NCBI GenBank assembly: GCA_025024175.1
Contig: QCXZ01000042.1
Span: 575,501 to 639,500, forward strand
Reading direction: 5' to 3'
Source of the DNA: Rhyzopertha dominica
Taxonomy: Eukaryota > Arthropoda > Insecta > Coleoptera > Bostrichidae
Length of the DNA: 64,000 nt
The notes beneath the pieces were generated by a model. The model searched no databases. It was not told the origin of the DNA and saw only the letters and a list, made by a program, of their open reading frames with translations. The position numbers and the translations under genes are program-made. Positions 1 through 15,400 of the stretch are shown here, piece after piece; positions within the stretch are counted from its first letter, which is position 1, and each line of letters starts with the position of its first letter.

Positions 1-43
1 AAATTCTAATCAGTAGTTTTCATTTGTAACACGTATTTTGCAG

Positions 44-1624
<1,581 letters not shown>

Positions 1625-3163
1625 GAAATTAATATTGCATCTCATGTGCCGTCGAATGTAGTACTTAATTTTTTACTTATTTGTTGAAAGCAATGCAAGG
1701 AGAGAACTTCCAATTCTTCCAGAAATCAATATTCCTAATAAGTATATTTTTGCACACATTGAATTAAAAGGGGCTGTGTGTCTTGCCTATATATAGCCAA
1801 AGTATTTTTAACAGTAAGTGACTGTATTTGTAAATATCTTCCTAAAGGTGCTGTTTTAGAGTGTCCAATATTACAATATAAGTATTTTATAGCGTGTACT
1901 TTGAAATTATATTTTAAATAGATGATAATACCAAGCCTATTTGTTAGTTTATTTATCCTTCTGCATTTAGTTCATGATAAAGTAATCAGCGTTTCATTCC
2001 ACCTGATAGTCGTAAATAAAAAAAATCTATTACATACATCACACGATATATTAAGGTAGGTATAAATATTTGAATATCTGCCAATTATTAATATTTAGAT
2101 GTAGGTAGACAAAACGATCAAAAATGCAACCTGTGTATATATGTATATATAATATAAGAATAACATAATATAATAATAATTAAAGTCGATGATAGTGATA
2201 GAGCGTTTGCCTAGTATTCAAAAGGTCCCGAGTTCAAATCTCGGTCAAGGCTGGCAATACTTTTTCATTTCTTCTTATGCCTGTTAACCTATTAAAATAT
2301 CATCTATGTTCATATATCTATAATATGTAATCGCACTTGTAGTAAATAGAATTTTCGTAAAGAACCTAAGATAACCCTTCAGCCTTCACAACACCCTACC
2401 TCGACACGTTCTATGCAACTAATAAGAATAAGACTGCAAGTTGCTTCGTAGCTTACTCACACTTAATCTTCGCTTCAATGTTGCCAAATAAACAATACCT
2501 CAGTATTGCAGTAAAAGCTTTTCATATTAGATAAAACAACGTTTCATACACTTCGGTTGTATTGGTACAAGTTGTCTAAATTGAGTAGTGTGTCACGGAA
2601 AAGCTCGTTTTTCAAATATACTTTATATAGTAAGCACACCTGGACATCCACTATATAATTTGCCCCCTGCATTTTCATGATATAGATGTAGTAAAAGGAA
2701 TATTAACCGAACTGGCAACGTTTATATACAATGAATGTTGCGCAGGCTCGCATTTTTCACCATAGTGCCAAATATATAAATTTTTCCTCCAATAGATTTA
2801 CATATTCCTTAGCTGCAATACTGTCTCCACAATAGAAATAAACGCACTATATGAATAATAATAATTGTAATAAAAAAATGAAGTTACTTATTTTGGTAAA
2901 GCTACATATAATAATATAGTGTATACACTAATACAGTCTATATTATATTAAGAATATTTTCACTTCATGTGGTGAGATTGTAAGATTCAAGCTTTCTAAT
3001 GTCATAATACTCAATATAATAATTTATACAAAAGATATCTATGTAATTTCTCATTATTGACAAGGCATTTTATATGATTTTATGAAATTCACGGAATTTT
3101 ATCATCCATACAAGGCAACACTACACGTTGGAATGTCAAAAGCAATCTCATAAGAACTATATT
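1625..3163. other. Intergenic, copy 1 to copy 2
   Basis: AT-rich spacer after the copy 1 stop. It must contain the 3'UTR; a possible AATAAA lies at 2015-2020. A tRNA-like sequence lies at 2188-2254. I see no other coding or structured element. Confidence 0.6.
2188..2254 (+). repeat. tRNA-derived sequence (SINE head or tRNA pseudogene)
   Basis: A perfect 5-bp T-arm is visible: CCGAG at 2228-2232 pairs with CTCGG at 2240-2244 around the loop TTCAAAT, which is also a good RNA polymerase III B-box. An A-box-like TAGTGATAGAGCG lies upstream at the right distance. The acceptor stem does not close (TCAAGGC at 2245-2251 has no complement upstream) and the anticodon stem is poor, so a working tRNA is unlikely. 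A tRNA-derived SINE head or a decayed tRNA fits better. Confidence 0.5.
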
Positions 3164-3292
3164 TATAAATTGTGGGATGCCTTATAGCTAGTACATTGCT
3201 GTCTTTGTAAATGAGTTATTAACAAATATACCAGAACAGCTCCAGAATTTACAAAACATCTTCGTTGCTCATTGATCAGGTTCTCTTTGAAG
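3164..3292 (+). promoter_or_regulatory. Putative TATA promoter and 5'UTR exon of ABCC copy 2
   Basis: TATAAAT at 3164-3170 is followed about 25 bp later by GCTAGTACATTGCTGTC and then a stretch ending at a donor-like AAG|GTGAGT (donor at 3293). An acceptor TTTCAG ends at 3775, just before the start codon at 3810, so the 5'UTR is probably split by an intron. The same arrangement with similar sequence precedes copy 3 (11340-11434). No transcript evidence is available. Confidence 0.4.
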
Positions 3293-3809
3293 GTGAGTTT
3301 CATCATAACCTTACTCATATAATTACACTGCTGTAGTTGCCTATGATATCGACTTTTTTGCAGTTTACACCACAGCGAGATAGTTATTCTGTGTACATAA
3401 ATGCCACCTCTACGCCAATGGCTAAAGCTGTGAAGTACCCAGCATAGTTGCCAAATGTTTATTTATTTTTACTCCTTTAACTCGTGGGTTTCTGTTTGGT
3501 TTTCTGTTAAGAATGTTCATTCACTCAATCACAAAAGGAGGTGGTTTTTAAACTTTTAACTTACGTACAATTCAATTAAATATAGGGAAACAGTTATAGG
3601 TACTACATCACGTAATAATCTATTGTACCAATTGCAAGTGAGAAATTACTGCATTCAATCGTGAATATTATTGGCCATAAATAAAACGTTAATATTGCAT
3701 TTCATTATTAAGTATGTGCCACTTTAACTGTTGCTTATAAGGCGCTTTTTGTATTTACATTTCAGGTTCCTATTAAAATTCCACTTTGTTAGATGTTTCT
3801 GGTTTTAAA

Positions 3810-6800
3810 ATGGATGGATCTGAAGAGAATTTTAATCCAAATCCTCGGGAAAATGTGAATCCATTATCATTATTGTTTTTCACGTAAGTCTTACATATGT
3901 TAATAATTTTAATTATAATTGTACAAGAGTGTAAGAAATTAGTTTTCTTAAAAGCGCACGAAAAAAGAGAATTAGTTAATCGTTGCCTGTGTATATATAT
4001 GCACTAGACTAATTGTAATTGAACCTATGGCATTATTCTGAGTTAAAGTTACAGTGTTTTAATTTCATTTTGTTGTTTTTGCTCGTATCATTTATTATTT
4101 ATGAAGTAGTACGTATAGGTTAATTTAGTATTTCATATTATTAAAATGATATAGTTAACATGAATAAAAGTACGGGTATACGTCCACAGATGTTGAGCAT
4201 TGACAAACTCTTAGTAAGTAGACTAAAATGTTGGCCAATGTCATAAATCAATACAAAAATAATGACCGACATCATCAGTACTTCTTATGTGTTGCAGATA
4301 TACCATAGGAATGTTTCACAAGGGCTACTATAAGACGCTGGATATTAAGGATATATACAACCCAATTAAGACTGATAGAAGTGAACATCTCGGGGACAGA
4401 TTAGAAAAGTAAATTGATTTTTGTACAATAAATATGTAGTTGCCTCATTCTCCATCATATCAACAGCTAATTCATTTGTAATACGTCGAACGTGATAAGT
4501 GTGATAATTTGCGGGCGAAACTATAAAATAAACAGAAAATAAATAACTAACGAATTTTCTTGAAACTTCGTCCTGCTTACCGCCGTTTCCTGAAATGATG
4601 CCACTGTCGAGCACAAAACATAACGAAGCCAACGCCGCTGTACTCCAAAGAGCCGTTTAGGAACTGCATTTACACAAACTCTACTGTAAAACCTGAATTT
4701 ATTTTCTTTGCTCTGTTAAGTATTTTTGGAAACCAGTTGTACATTGACTGCATTGCAATACTCACATTTAGACTGAATGGCTTATTTTGATCATTAATAG
4801 ATTTAAACTAACACTCCTGCACAAAGGCTTTTTGTTCGAGCGAAACATTAAAAGTTTCACGAAAAGCGTAATCTTAAATTAATCATTCTCACAATACCCT
4901 ACCTTTTGTTTAAAAAAAATATCAAACATGTAATAATTCCTCAACTTTGTAGAAAATGGAACGATCAGTTAGAGTGCACCAGTAGTATAGCTCATCAACC
5001 CAGCTTGCTCAAAGCCTTGATAAGGACGTTTTGGCCAGAAATTCTAATTTTAGGGATTATTCTTGGGTTGTTTGATATGACAATACAAATCTGCCAGCCG
5101 TTGGTTTTGGGCAAATTTTTGGATTACTTTTCGACTGGTAGCAGCGTCACTGAGGAAGAAGCCTTCATTTATGCGGGACTTTTCGTCGCCCTATATGCTC
5201 TTCAAACTTTGACTACAAACCAGTACTTCATGGGAGCCTTGCATTATGGTATGAGAGCTAGAGCTGCTTGTTGCGCTCTCATTTACAGAAAGGTGGGTGA
5301 TTACGTGTTGCCCTGTTGCATAAAACGTTTAATTTCCTAAATAGAGGGCGTTAAAGTGGTATTCTTCGTAATATCTAGAAACAAATCCTTTTTTTCTATA
5401 GCAGATGTTAAAGTGTATGTTTTTCTATTCAAATAAGAAAGCTCACGGAATATTTTAAACGCAAGAATCAAGACAGATAAAGTAATTTATTTTTAGGCTT
5501 TACGTTTACATAAGACATCCCTTGATGACACTGCCTCTGGAAAAATAGTCAATTTATTGGCCAACGATGTCAGCCGTTTTGACTTCGTGTCCATATTAAT
5601 CCATCACATGTGGGTGGGGCCTACCATTACTGTGATTATTATGGGTTTACTTTGGAATGAAAGTGGATATGCTGGAATTGTCGGAATGGTTCCACTTTTT
5701 ATAGTGGTCCCACTACAGGGTAAGCTGGTTTCGCTACCCATAACGTCAGCTTCTTCAGAAGTTAATTGATAGCTAAGTCTGTTGTTTCTTAATCTAGCTC
5801 AATGACTAATTGTTTTTTCGTCATTCTCCAATCACGATTTGAAATGTCTGTTTCTCATAGTCTATATTTTTTAGCTTATACCGGTAAGCTCTCAGCTATA
5901 TACAGGAAGAAGACCGCTATGAAAGGCGATGAAAGAATAAGACTAATGGATGAAATTGTTTCCGGCGTTCAAGTCATTAAGATGTATGCTTGGGAAAGAC
6001 CATTTGGTAAACTCATTAATAATGTTAGAAAACTTGAACTAAAGACTGCCATAAAAGCGTCAGACATTAGAGGTTTATTTGTGACATTTAACTTATTTAC
6101 CAGAAGGGCTTCACTTTACTGTACACTTATAACACTTGCGTTAAGTGGTCAGCAGTTGTCGTCTTCAAAGGTAAGAAAAAAATTACAGGTCGTATTACTA
6201 TTCAATTTACTTAATTCGAAGGTGTTTGTATTTGCGATGTATTTCAACATAATATCGCAAACGATGAGTTTATTCTTCGTTCGTGGTGTAGCTGAACTAG
6301 CAGAACTCTTCGTAGGCATCCAGCGTATTCAAGAATTCTTAATGAGTGCTGAATTCGCCCCAAGGAACCAATTGTGTGATTCATCGGATAACACGGAAAA
6401 CGAAGAAATATCTGTGGAATTACAAAATGCGACGGTAAAATGGAGTCCTGCATCTACTGAGAATGCTTTGAGTAATCTTAACATACTAGTGCAAAAAGGT
6501 AGTTTATTGGGGGTTATTGGTCCGGTTGGCAGTGGCAAAACTACACTACTGCAAACAATTTTGGGTAAGAACCTTCAATAATGACTAATTAAATTTGCAT
6601 CATTTTATTAAAGGTACAAGTAACAGTGCTTTATTTTTTTTTTGTAAATTTTAATGCTTCCATTGATGTATATGTACCAACTAACGTATTAATAGTTCAA
6701 TCCTAGTATTCGATTATAGTGTTCTAATCTTGGACATCATGCTTGGCTCATGATACTACTAAACATAAACACGATTCACTTCAGAGTCAAAATAAGACTG

Positions 6801-9800
6801 AAATCCTTTATACAGTTAGGTACATTTGTTTACAAATATATAATATAAACTAGTATTTTTATTGCAGTACAACGTTACTGTTCATAGAAGAATTAATTTC
6901 GAGTATACGAAAACGTTAGCGTTTTTCTCTATGTTGTCAACAAGGCATAAAAACTATGTTTCCGCTTGTTTCTTTTACCACTATAATGCTAAAATTTAGG
7001 AGAACTGGATGTGACTGGTGGTTCCGTCAAAGTTAATGGATCCATATCGTACTCCTCTCAGGAATCGTGGGTTTTTGGAGCTACAGTTCGTCAAAACATT
7101 CTGTTTGGACGGGATTTTGACAGAAAGCGTTATAACAAAGTAGTTCAAGTGTGCGCTTTGAATAAGGACTTCGAACAACTCCCAAATGGAGACTTGACTC
7201 TTGTAGGAGAAAGGGGAGCCTCTCTCAGTGGTGGTCAGAAAGCAAGAATCAGTTTAGCCCGTGCTGTGTATCGAGATGCGGATATATACCTCCTAGATGA
7301 TCCTCTGTCAGCCGTGGATATTCATGTAGGAAAACTGCTATATGATGACTGCATAAACGGATATCTAAGAAACAAAACACGGATACTCGTCACTCATCAG
7401 GTTTACAGATTAAAAAACGCAGATCACATTATAATACTCAATAACGTAAGGCTATTTTAATTAAACTTGTTTTGAGAGATCATTAAACAAATTGTGTTTT
7501 CTTTTTATTTTAGGGATATATTGAAGAACAAGGTAATTTTAATAAACTTCTACACAGTAGTAGTCCATGCTCACGCTTATTATCACTGGAAAAAGAAGAA
7601 GTAGATGAAAACAATCTAGACATTTCGAAGGTTACTAGGCATATGTCCCACAAGGTACACTTTGTCCAAAAATAATAGCTAGTGATATAAAAATGAGAAA
7701 AAGTACTTTATTATTTAGCTTATTGCATTGTTTTGCTGTTCCAGAGCCTGTCGTCTTTAAATAGCACCATAAGTGATTGTAGTATAACCGAAAGCAAGAC
7801 CAAAGATGAAAAAAGAACTCAAGGAAAAACGGAGACACCCAAAGGGCGAACTGCAAACTCAGAAGTACAAGGATCTATACTCATTAAATACTTGCTTGCA
7901 GGTGGAAACGTTATCATAGTATGTCTGATGTGTTCACTTTTCTTGACGGCTCAACTCTTTGCAAGTCTCAACGATTTTTTCGTGAGTTTCTGGACGAATG
8001 TAGAGGAGCACCGCAACGCTACGTCAGCAGAGGACCATTTCACTCTTTCAACAGAAAACTGCGTTTACATCTACAGTGGGCTAATTGGGGGATTATTTAT
8101 AGTAGCTTTTACGAGGTCAATACTGTTCTACAAAATAGCAATGAACAGTTCGAGAAACTTGCATAATTCGATGTTCCTGAGCGTGGTTAATGCACCATTG
8201 AATTTTTTCGATAAGACTCCAAGCGGAGCAATCTTGAACCGGTTTTCTAAAGATATTGGAAACATAGACGAACCCTTACCTAAAAGTGCTCTGGATGCTG
8301 GGCAGGTGAGACAAGAATGTTTTGGTTACTGTGTTATCTAGTGCTTTTCTTACGGTTATATTGGAACTCAGAGGCGTCCACATAATACGAAAACTTTGTT
8401 ATGATTTCACGGATACAAAGAAAAATACGTCAAGGCTTATACTTTGTTTTTAGATAATTCTGATGGCATTTGGTTCTTTGATATTAGTATCCATGGTAAA
8501 TCCATATTTTCTTATTCTTGTGGCACTCATGACTCTGTGTTCATTCTTCATGCATAGGATTTATATTAGGTCTTCCAACAACATCAAGAGACTTGAGAGT
8601 ATGAGTACGTATTGTACCCTGATGCTAAATTTGTCAATCGCAGATGTCCTCTTTTAGTGCGCAGTCCAGTTTTTACTCACCTAAATGCCACAATGCAAGG
8701 ATTAACAACTGTGAGAGCTTTCGGCGCTCAAGAAATACTGAAGAAGGAATTTGATAAGCATCAGGATTCACATACTGGAGCGTACTTCATGTACGCTTCT
8801 GCATCTTCAGCGTTTGGATTCTACCTCGATACATTGTCTTTCATCTTCACCCTAGTATTGACCTTCAGTTTTCTGACATTTGGACAGCGTATGAAATCTT
8901 CAATACCAATAAATTGTGCATTTTCACATTTTCCTTGTAGAGTTTGGAATTACTGCCAGCAAAGTGGGGTTGGCAATAACTCAGGCAACTGCTTTGGTAT
9001 TCTCCGTGCAGTGGAGTATGAGAAGGATTGCTGAGGTTGAAAACCAGATGGTATCCGTCGAAAGAATAGTTGAATACGGAGCATTGCCTTCGGAATCGCA
9101 ACCGGATACTCCAAAAACGGTTATGGAAGAATGGCCCGATCAAGGAAAAATTACATTTACAAATGTAACACTTAGGTATGACGAAGGCGGACCACCAGTA
9201 CTGAATAACTTACACTTTGTCATAGAGTCAAAAGAGAAGGTAAGAATGCCTCTAAAAGGTAATCCTGATCATATTATGTAACTTTAGATAGGAATAGTTG
9301 GAAGGACTGGTGCTGGTAAGTCATCTTTAATAGCTGCGCTGTTTCGTTTGGCCATAGTCGAGGGCAAAATTGAAATTGATGGAATTGACACCAGAGACTT
9401 GCAATTACAGTTGCTACGATCAAGGATCTCGATAATTCCTCAGGATCCCGTCTTGTTTTCTGGAACGCTTAGATACAACCTGGATCCGTTCGATGAATAT
9501 CCTGATAATGTTTTGTATAGAGCTTTAGAGGATGTAGAACTGAAGGATTCCTCTAACACAATAAACAGACTGGAACACAGAGTGATGGAGAGAGGCTCAA
9601 ATTACAGCGTTGGCCAAAGGCAACTTATTTGTTTAGCAAGAGCTTTAGTGAGAAACAATAGAATATTGCTGTTGGATGAAGCAACTGCAAACGTAGATCC
9701 TCAGTAAGTTATGACAATAATTTATTGATTATTTATTATCATAGTTTTTCAGAACTGATGCCATAATTCAACGTACTATTCGAGAAAAATTTGCCGAATG

Positions 9801-10032
9801 TACAGTTTTGACAGTAGCACATCGTTTAAACACAATAATGGATTCCGATAAAGTTCTGGTCATGGAAGATGGACGCGTAGCGGAATTCGATCATCCACAT
9901 TTGCTGCTGCAAAATACTAGTGGTCTATTTTCTAAAATGATATCGGAAACAGGAAGAAGCAACAGTGAACATTTAAAAACGGTTGCGAGACTAAGCTACG
10001 AAAAAGTCATAAACAAGGTTACCGTTGAGTAG
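3810..10032 (+). CDS. ABCC (MRP-like) full transporter, copy 2
   Basis: Complete ABC exporter with TMD1-NBD1-TMD2-NBD2 layout, predicted in the plasma membrane. Coding exons: 3810-3883, 4298-4408, 4953-5292, 5497-5719, 5875-6170, 6222-6564, 7000-7445, 7514-7654, 7745-8305, 8454-8604, 8658-8888, 8941-9239, 9288-9703, 9753-10032. All phases agree and give about 1303 aa. The start is the first ATG of a short exon ([15 protein letters not shown]) matched by copy 3. NBD1 has Walker [10 protein letters not shown] (about residue 450), LSGGQKAR (about 538) and [10 protein letters not shown], with Asp where the catalytic Glu would be, the usual ABCC NBD1 state. NBD2 has GRTGAGKSS (about 1077), [19 protein letters not shown] and AHRLN. 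The TMD2 outer loop contains a likely glycosylation site (HRNATS). There is no TMD0, so it is a short MRP4-type ABCC. The substrate is unknown. Confidence 0.95.
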
Positions 10033-10087
10033 TTGAGTTCTAAGTGTTCTATGATACTTATTACTGTATAGCCATATTTTAGTACGA

Positions 10088-10093
10088 AATAAA
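10088..10093 (+). promoter_or_regulatory. Poly(A) signal of ABCC copy 2
   Basis: AATAAA 56 bases after the TAG stop of copy 2, in AT-rich sequence; a plausible cleavage signal. Confidence 0.55.
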
Positions 10094-11339
10094 ATATTTT
10101 CATTAATTGTTTAGTTTATGTGTTACATATATGCCTCGCCATTAGTATTCCATACTTTTGCCCACTAAATCAACAACTTTTTTTCAACTCGGTTTAGCTT
10201 TTATCTGTGTTGAAAATAAGAAACCGCATACATCAGAAGAATCTAAAAATTTAATAATTTCAAATGCAACTACCCTGGCCGTAGTTAATAGTGTCATTCT
10301 GGTTGCAAGAAAAATAGCGTGTATGTTATTAATTCAAACAAAGTTTTACACTTTCCTAATTTAAGGGTGAGAATAATATTTATGGACTTACGGCTTATCT
10401 CGAAATATTGCTATCTACATCGGCAGCACAAAATTTCATAGGTGTCAAAGACACTAAAAAAGCACAAATTTCAAATCACCGCACGTAAATTCAACATTAA
10501 TCGTAGAATTCTCAAATCTGAAGAAATAATTAGGGTGTTCTAGTTGAATTGAAGCAGTTTTGATATGAGCGCCAGTTAACTTTCTAAATGTTCCAAACTT
10601 TGGTTCCCAAGATACTATCAACTCAATGTTGTTGATATAATATCGTTGCTATTAAGATAAGATAAGATTACGTGCCATCTATCTGTATTTCATGGATTGA
10701 CTGGTTTCACTACTATTAATTNTTCATAGAACAAGAAAAATACTGAAATGATGATCAGAGAAGGTTATCGTTGTTACGAGTGCGGGTAGTAAGCTTTACA
10801 TATATTATAAGTTGCACTTACCTGTATATGCACTTGCTAAATTGTGAATAAGAGATAACATTAAGAAGGTCTGATATAAACACATTTTTTTCGTACAAAT
10901 TTAATAGTAATAGCAGACGGTTGAGATTATAATAAATATCATCTGGCTTGTTAGCAATTCAGCATGACTAGACAAATCTAAAATCAGTGTTGCCAAAACT
11001 ACGAGACTTAGTTTATACTGATTTTGTCGTGGTGTAACGTCAGTTGAATAAGTTCTCAGACAAATAAAGAAAAATTAACATTACATTCTGTACATTTCTA
11101 GAAGTGATGATTAAATCCATTTTTTGTCTAGAGCATTACCGTTGAAATATTTTACTATAATAATATTATCCAAATAGAGCTATAAAGCTCTTTAACTTTA
11201 ATGTGGAGTACATTTTTGAGTAAGAGTTTCAAATCAATTATTTCCCTAAAGGGATTAATCTATATTGCCATGCAATTGATTATAGTGGCAACAATGCCAT
11301 ATTAAAAACTGATAACAATCATTTAGGGGGAGCAACATG
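10094..11339. other. Intergenic, copy 2 to copy 3
   Basis: About 1.2 kb of AT-rich DNA with one N at 10722. No credible coding region, RNA gene or repeat structure was seen here. Confidence 0.5.
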
Positions 11340-11434
11340 TATAAATTACAGCATATCTCGTAACTAGTTAGTACTTCAGTCGTGTTTGCAAAAGAATTAT
11401 AATAAAAGTGCTGGAGGATAGCTTCAATCTAAGG
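11340..11434 (+). promoter_or_regulatory. Putative TATA promoter and 5'UTR exon of ABCC copy 3
   Basis: TATAAATT at 11340-11347 is followed by CTAGTTAGTACTTCAGTCG; TTCAGTC at 11375-11381 matches the insect initiator TCAKTY, although the spacing from TATA (38 bp) is a little long. The segment ends at AAGG|GTAAGA, a good donor at 11435. A matching acceptor (TTTTTCAG, ending 12400) precedes the start codon at 12435. The block resembles the one before copy 2, suggesting the promoter was duplicated with the gene. Confidence 0.42.
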
Positions 11435-12434
11435 GTAAGAGCCATTTTGAAATTAATACACGATTACGCGGTGTTTGCAGTTTGAATTGCCATCTGCAAG
11501 TGGGTGGTTAAAACATTCTTAACATACATAATAATAATCTGCATAAGTATTGTGTTAAGTTGGATTGTATTAAAATTAAAGGTTCTCATACTACCCATGT
11601 ACTACTTATTATGCACCTACAATATATCAATTTTTTTTTTACAAAAAGAGGAATTGAACATTGACATATTTGCTACAATGCTTAGGGTGTTCGGCTTTAT
11701 TTAATGTAACTACTCAGGAAAATGGCCCAATCTAAAAAAAAACTGTCATTACAACACTGTAGTGAAAAGGTTGTAGACATTACAATTTTTGTTGGTTGGC
11801 AACTTGGTGCTTCCTTTCTTGGCTTTTATTTTACCGACTAATTTCTATCACAAGAACATATTATGGATTTACAGCTTCCTTTCTTACGGCATTTGTCTTC
11901 AACATCTGTTTGTGGTCTGTACTTCGCACATTGCATATACACTGTATATCCAAAACTACGAATGCAATGCAGAACTTTGTTGTGGAGCACTACTCTCTTC
12001 AAGAGGGACTTCTAGATCATTGTTACCTGATCTGGTGGACAAATCTCTCCATAGAAAGCGACTGCTATTGCTTCCATTTCTTAATTGATTATAACAATCG
12101 ATCGGACTAATAAATTCAAAAGTGATGGCGTCAAACAACAGTTTTGTTCAAACGAACAAAATTATTTATATAAATTAAACTTAAAACATTAAACTTTCTT
12201 ATATTCACGTTACCTTTCAATTAAAATTGTAAGTCGATTAGATAACATATTGACGCGAAATGACGCTATCACTATTACCCATATTATTAAATCATATCTG
12301 TATATTACGAATCAATTGTACTAATGATTTTCTACACACTGCCTGGGCTTTGTAGCTTCTTTTAGTTGAAGCATGACTTTTTCTTTATTTAATTTTTCAG
12401 CATTTTAATATTTTCTGCTAGTTGGTAGGGTACA

Positions 12435-15400
12435 ATGGATACATCTGATGAGAACTTCAATCCAAATCCAAGGGAAGATGCTAACCCTCTATCGATATTG
12501 TTTTTCACGTAAGTTTGTATGATCCTTTACTTAGGTGAACAAACTAACTTCATCTTATAGTAAATTACGACTTGAAATCAAATGTTTTTTTTATTAAATC
12601 TTATGCTTGAACTAGCAAGTTCAAGCTAGAATATCTTGGAAACCGTTCAAGAACTATATTTTTTCTTAGAATTTTACGTCAAAATGATTATGTAAGAATA
12701 ACTTATGGGTCAGAAGAAGGAGCGGTATTACTCGTAAATCAACTCATTCAAAAGAGTATTCTTTATGTTACAGATACACCATACGGATGTTTCGTGACGG
12801 CTACAGTAAAACACTGGATAGTAAGGACATATACAATCCTATCAAGGCTGACAGAAGTCTTTGCCTTGGGAACAGATTAGAGAAGTAAACTATTTTTGTT
12901 AGATAGAGTTATTTGCTATGTGCTAATTTAATAATTTGCTTTTTAAAACTTATATAAGTTCAAATATACAAAGATCTCAAACTTTCCATATAAAAGTATT
13001 AAAATTTATTTTATTTTAGAAAATGGAATGAACAATTAACGAACAATAACAGTTTGACTCGCCATCCCAGCTTACTGAAAGCTTTATTCAAGACATTTTG
13101 GTCAGAAATTCTAATTTTGGGAATAATTGTCGGAGTGTTCGACATGGCGGTACAAATCTGCCAGCCACTAGTTTTAGGCCAGTTTTTGGATTATTTTTCA
13201 AGTGACAGTAACATGACGCAAAATGAGGCTTTCATTTATGCCGGGCTTTTCGTCATGCTCTACGCTTTCCAAATGTTCACCGTAAACCAGAACTTCATAG
13301 GATCGCTACATTACGGAATGAGAGCACGAGTATCATGTTGTGCCCTCATCTACAAAAAGGTATGCTCGTTTTAGGCATAGGTACGTTGTACATTGGTCTG
13401 AATGATAGCTTGGTAAATATCTTCTACAAGGCGAATTTTTAGGCCTTACGTTTACATAAGAGGTCTCTTGGGGATACAGGAAAAATAGTCAATTTGTTGT
13501 CTAACGATGTCAGTCGTTTTGAATTTGGACCCGTATTTATTCACTTCATGTGGGTGGGGCCCACTATTACTTTGATTATTATGGGTTTGCTATGGAAGGA
13601 TAGTGGATATGCTGGTCTTATCGGGATTATACCTATCTTTATAGTGGTGCTATTGCAAGGTATGGGATATAATAGAGCTTTTAGTTATGTGATAATTATT
13701 ATCCCCTGTCATTATTAATTAACGATCAACTGTATATTTGATATTTATACCTGTTCTTAATTTAATTGAACCTACTGGCTTATAATATATAACAAATTAT
13801 AACAATATTAGCTAAAATCAGTTCTAATATTAACCATGTAACCACAAAGAAGTCCTGACAACTCTATTTCCAAGCATGCAGTCAATGCAATAAATAAAAA
13901 TGCTTCTGTATTGTGCATAGCACCTATTTTTAAGTAAGCACATTTCTGTTTTTTCTATTTTCGAATCATACATTTAGAGATTTGTATCTGTGTCCTTTCA
14001 GCGTATACTGGTAAACTCACAGCTACATATAGAAGAAAGACCGCAATGAAAGGTGACGAAAGGATAAGGCTAATGGACGAAATTATTTCCGGCGTACAGG
14101 TTATAAAAATGTACGCCTGGGAAAAACCATTCAGCAAACTTATTAGCAATGTTCGAAAACTTGAACTGAAGACAGTCACAAAAGCGGCAAACGTAAGGGC
14201 CTTATTTATGACGTTTAGTTTGTTTACCAGAAGAGTATCTCTTTACTGTGCCCTCCTAACACTTTCATTAACCGATCAACCACTGTCAGCTTCAAAGGTA
14301 ACGAATTATAATAAAATTATATTATTTGACCACCTTTGTTTTCAAGGTTTTTGTGTTTGCAATGTATTTCAACATAGTATCTCAAATAATGAGCTTGTAT
14401 TTTGTTCGTGGAGTGGCTGAACTGGCAGAATTGTACGTTGGTATCAAACGTATTCAAGAGTTCTTGTTGAAAGACGAATTTATGCCAAACAGTCAGCTGT
14501 GCAATTCGTCTACAAATGTGGACGTCAACGGAATTTCAATGGAATTTCAAAATGCTACAGTAAAATGGAATCCTGAGTCTACCGAAGATGCTTTGTGTGG
14601 TATTAATGTGGTGGTTCCAAAAGGTTCTCTATTGGGAATTATTGGACCAGTTGGAAGTGGCAAAAGTACATTTCTACAGGCAATTTTGGGTAGGTACAGC
14701 AAATTGGGAATTTGCCATGAATTTATATTTTATTAAATTGCATATTAATAGGTAGCATCTAATCCACAAAACAGCTGTGACAGCTTATAAATTTGAAAAA
14801 ATGGATCGTAAGGTGTATTTTTAATATTAAAAATGTGAATATTTAAAGGGACCGCTAAAACGCGAACATATTGGCCGTGACATCAGGTGTCTTGTAAATG
14901 GCCGCTTTTTACATCTGGGGTCAGCGCGGCACGCGTCAGCCTCAGCCCGTCAGATTATCAGTTTGTTGTTTGCGTTATTTTGTAACAAGCGAATTAAGAT
15001 ACGCCAAGAAAAAGTGAAATACCTATGTGTTATGACTTCTGAAGGCATGTTCATTGTTATGGAATTTGTGTACTGCGACGAGCGGTTCAACGTGGCGGAG
15101 ATGAGGAACGTAAAAGAACAGCATAAGTGAACTTTTTATCAAATTAACGTAGCATTGATAATGTGATCACAGTGAGTTGTTGGAAACATACTATTTGTAA
15201 ACATAAAATGTAAGAATCAAAAATGTATCATAAACTTGACATCTACTTTAGAGGTCAGAATAAATATAAATTGCCATTTATCTTCGGGGTTCTTGCCGCT
15301 CATTTCCGGTCTGGCTAACAGTCGAATACATGGGGAACAACGTCGCTCTTTATTATAACATTTCCCTCTATCAACTTAAAACGCATATAATTTTTCATAT

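Noticed and set aside
4366..4632. Minus-strand open frame over ABCC copy 2 exon 2
   Set aside because: It overlaps a well-supported coding exon and its intron on the other strand and has no recognisable content.
11504..12110. Hydrophobic open frames (66, 99 and 104 codons) upstream of ABCC copy 3
   Set aside because: They lie in the putative 5'UTR intron, overlap each other in different frames, and show no family motif.
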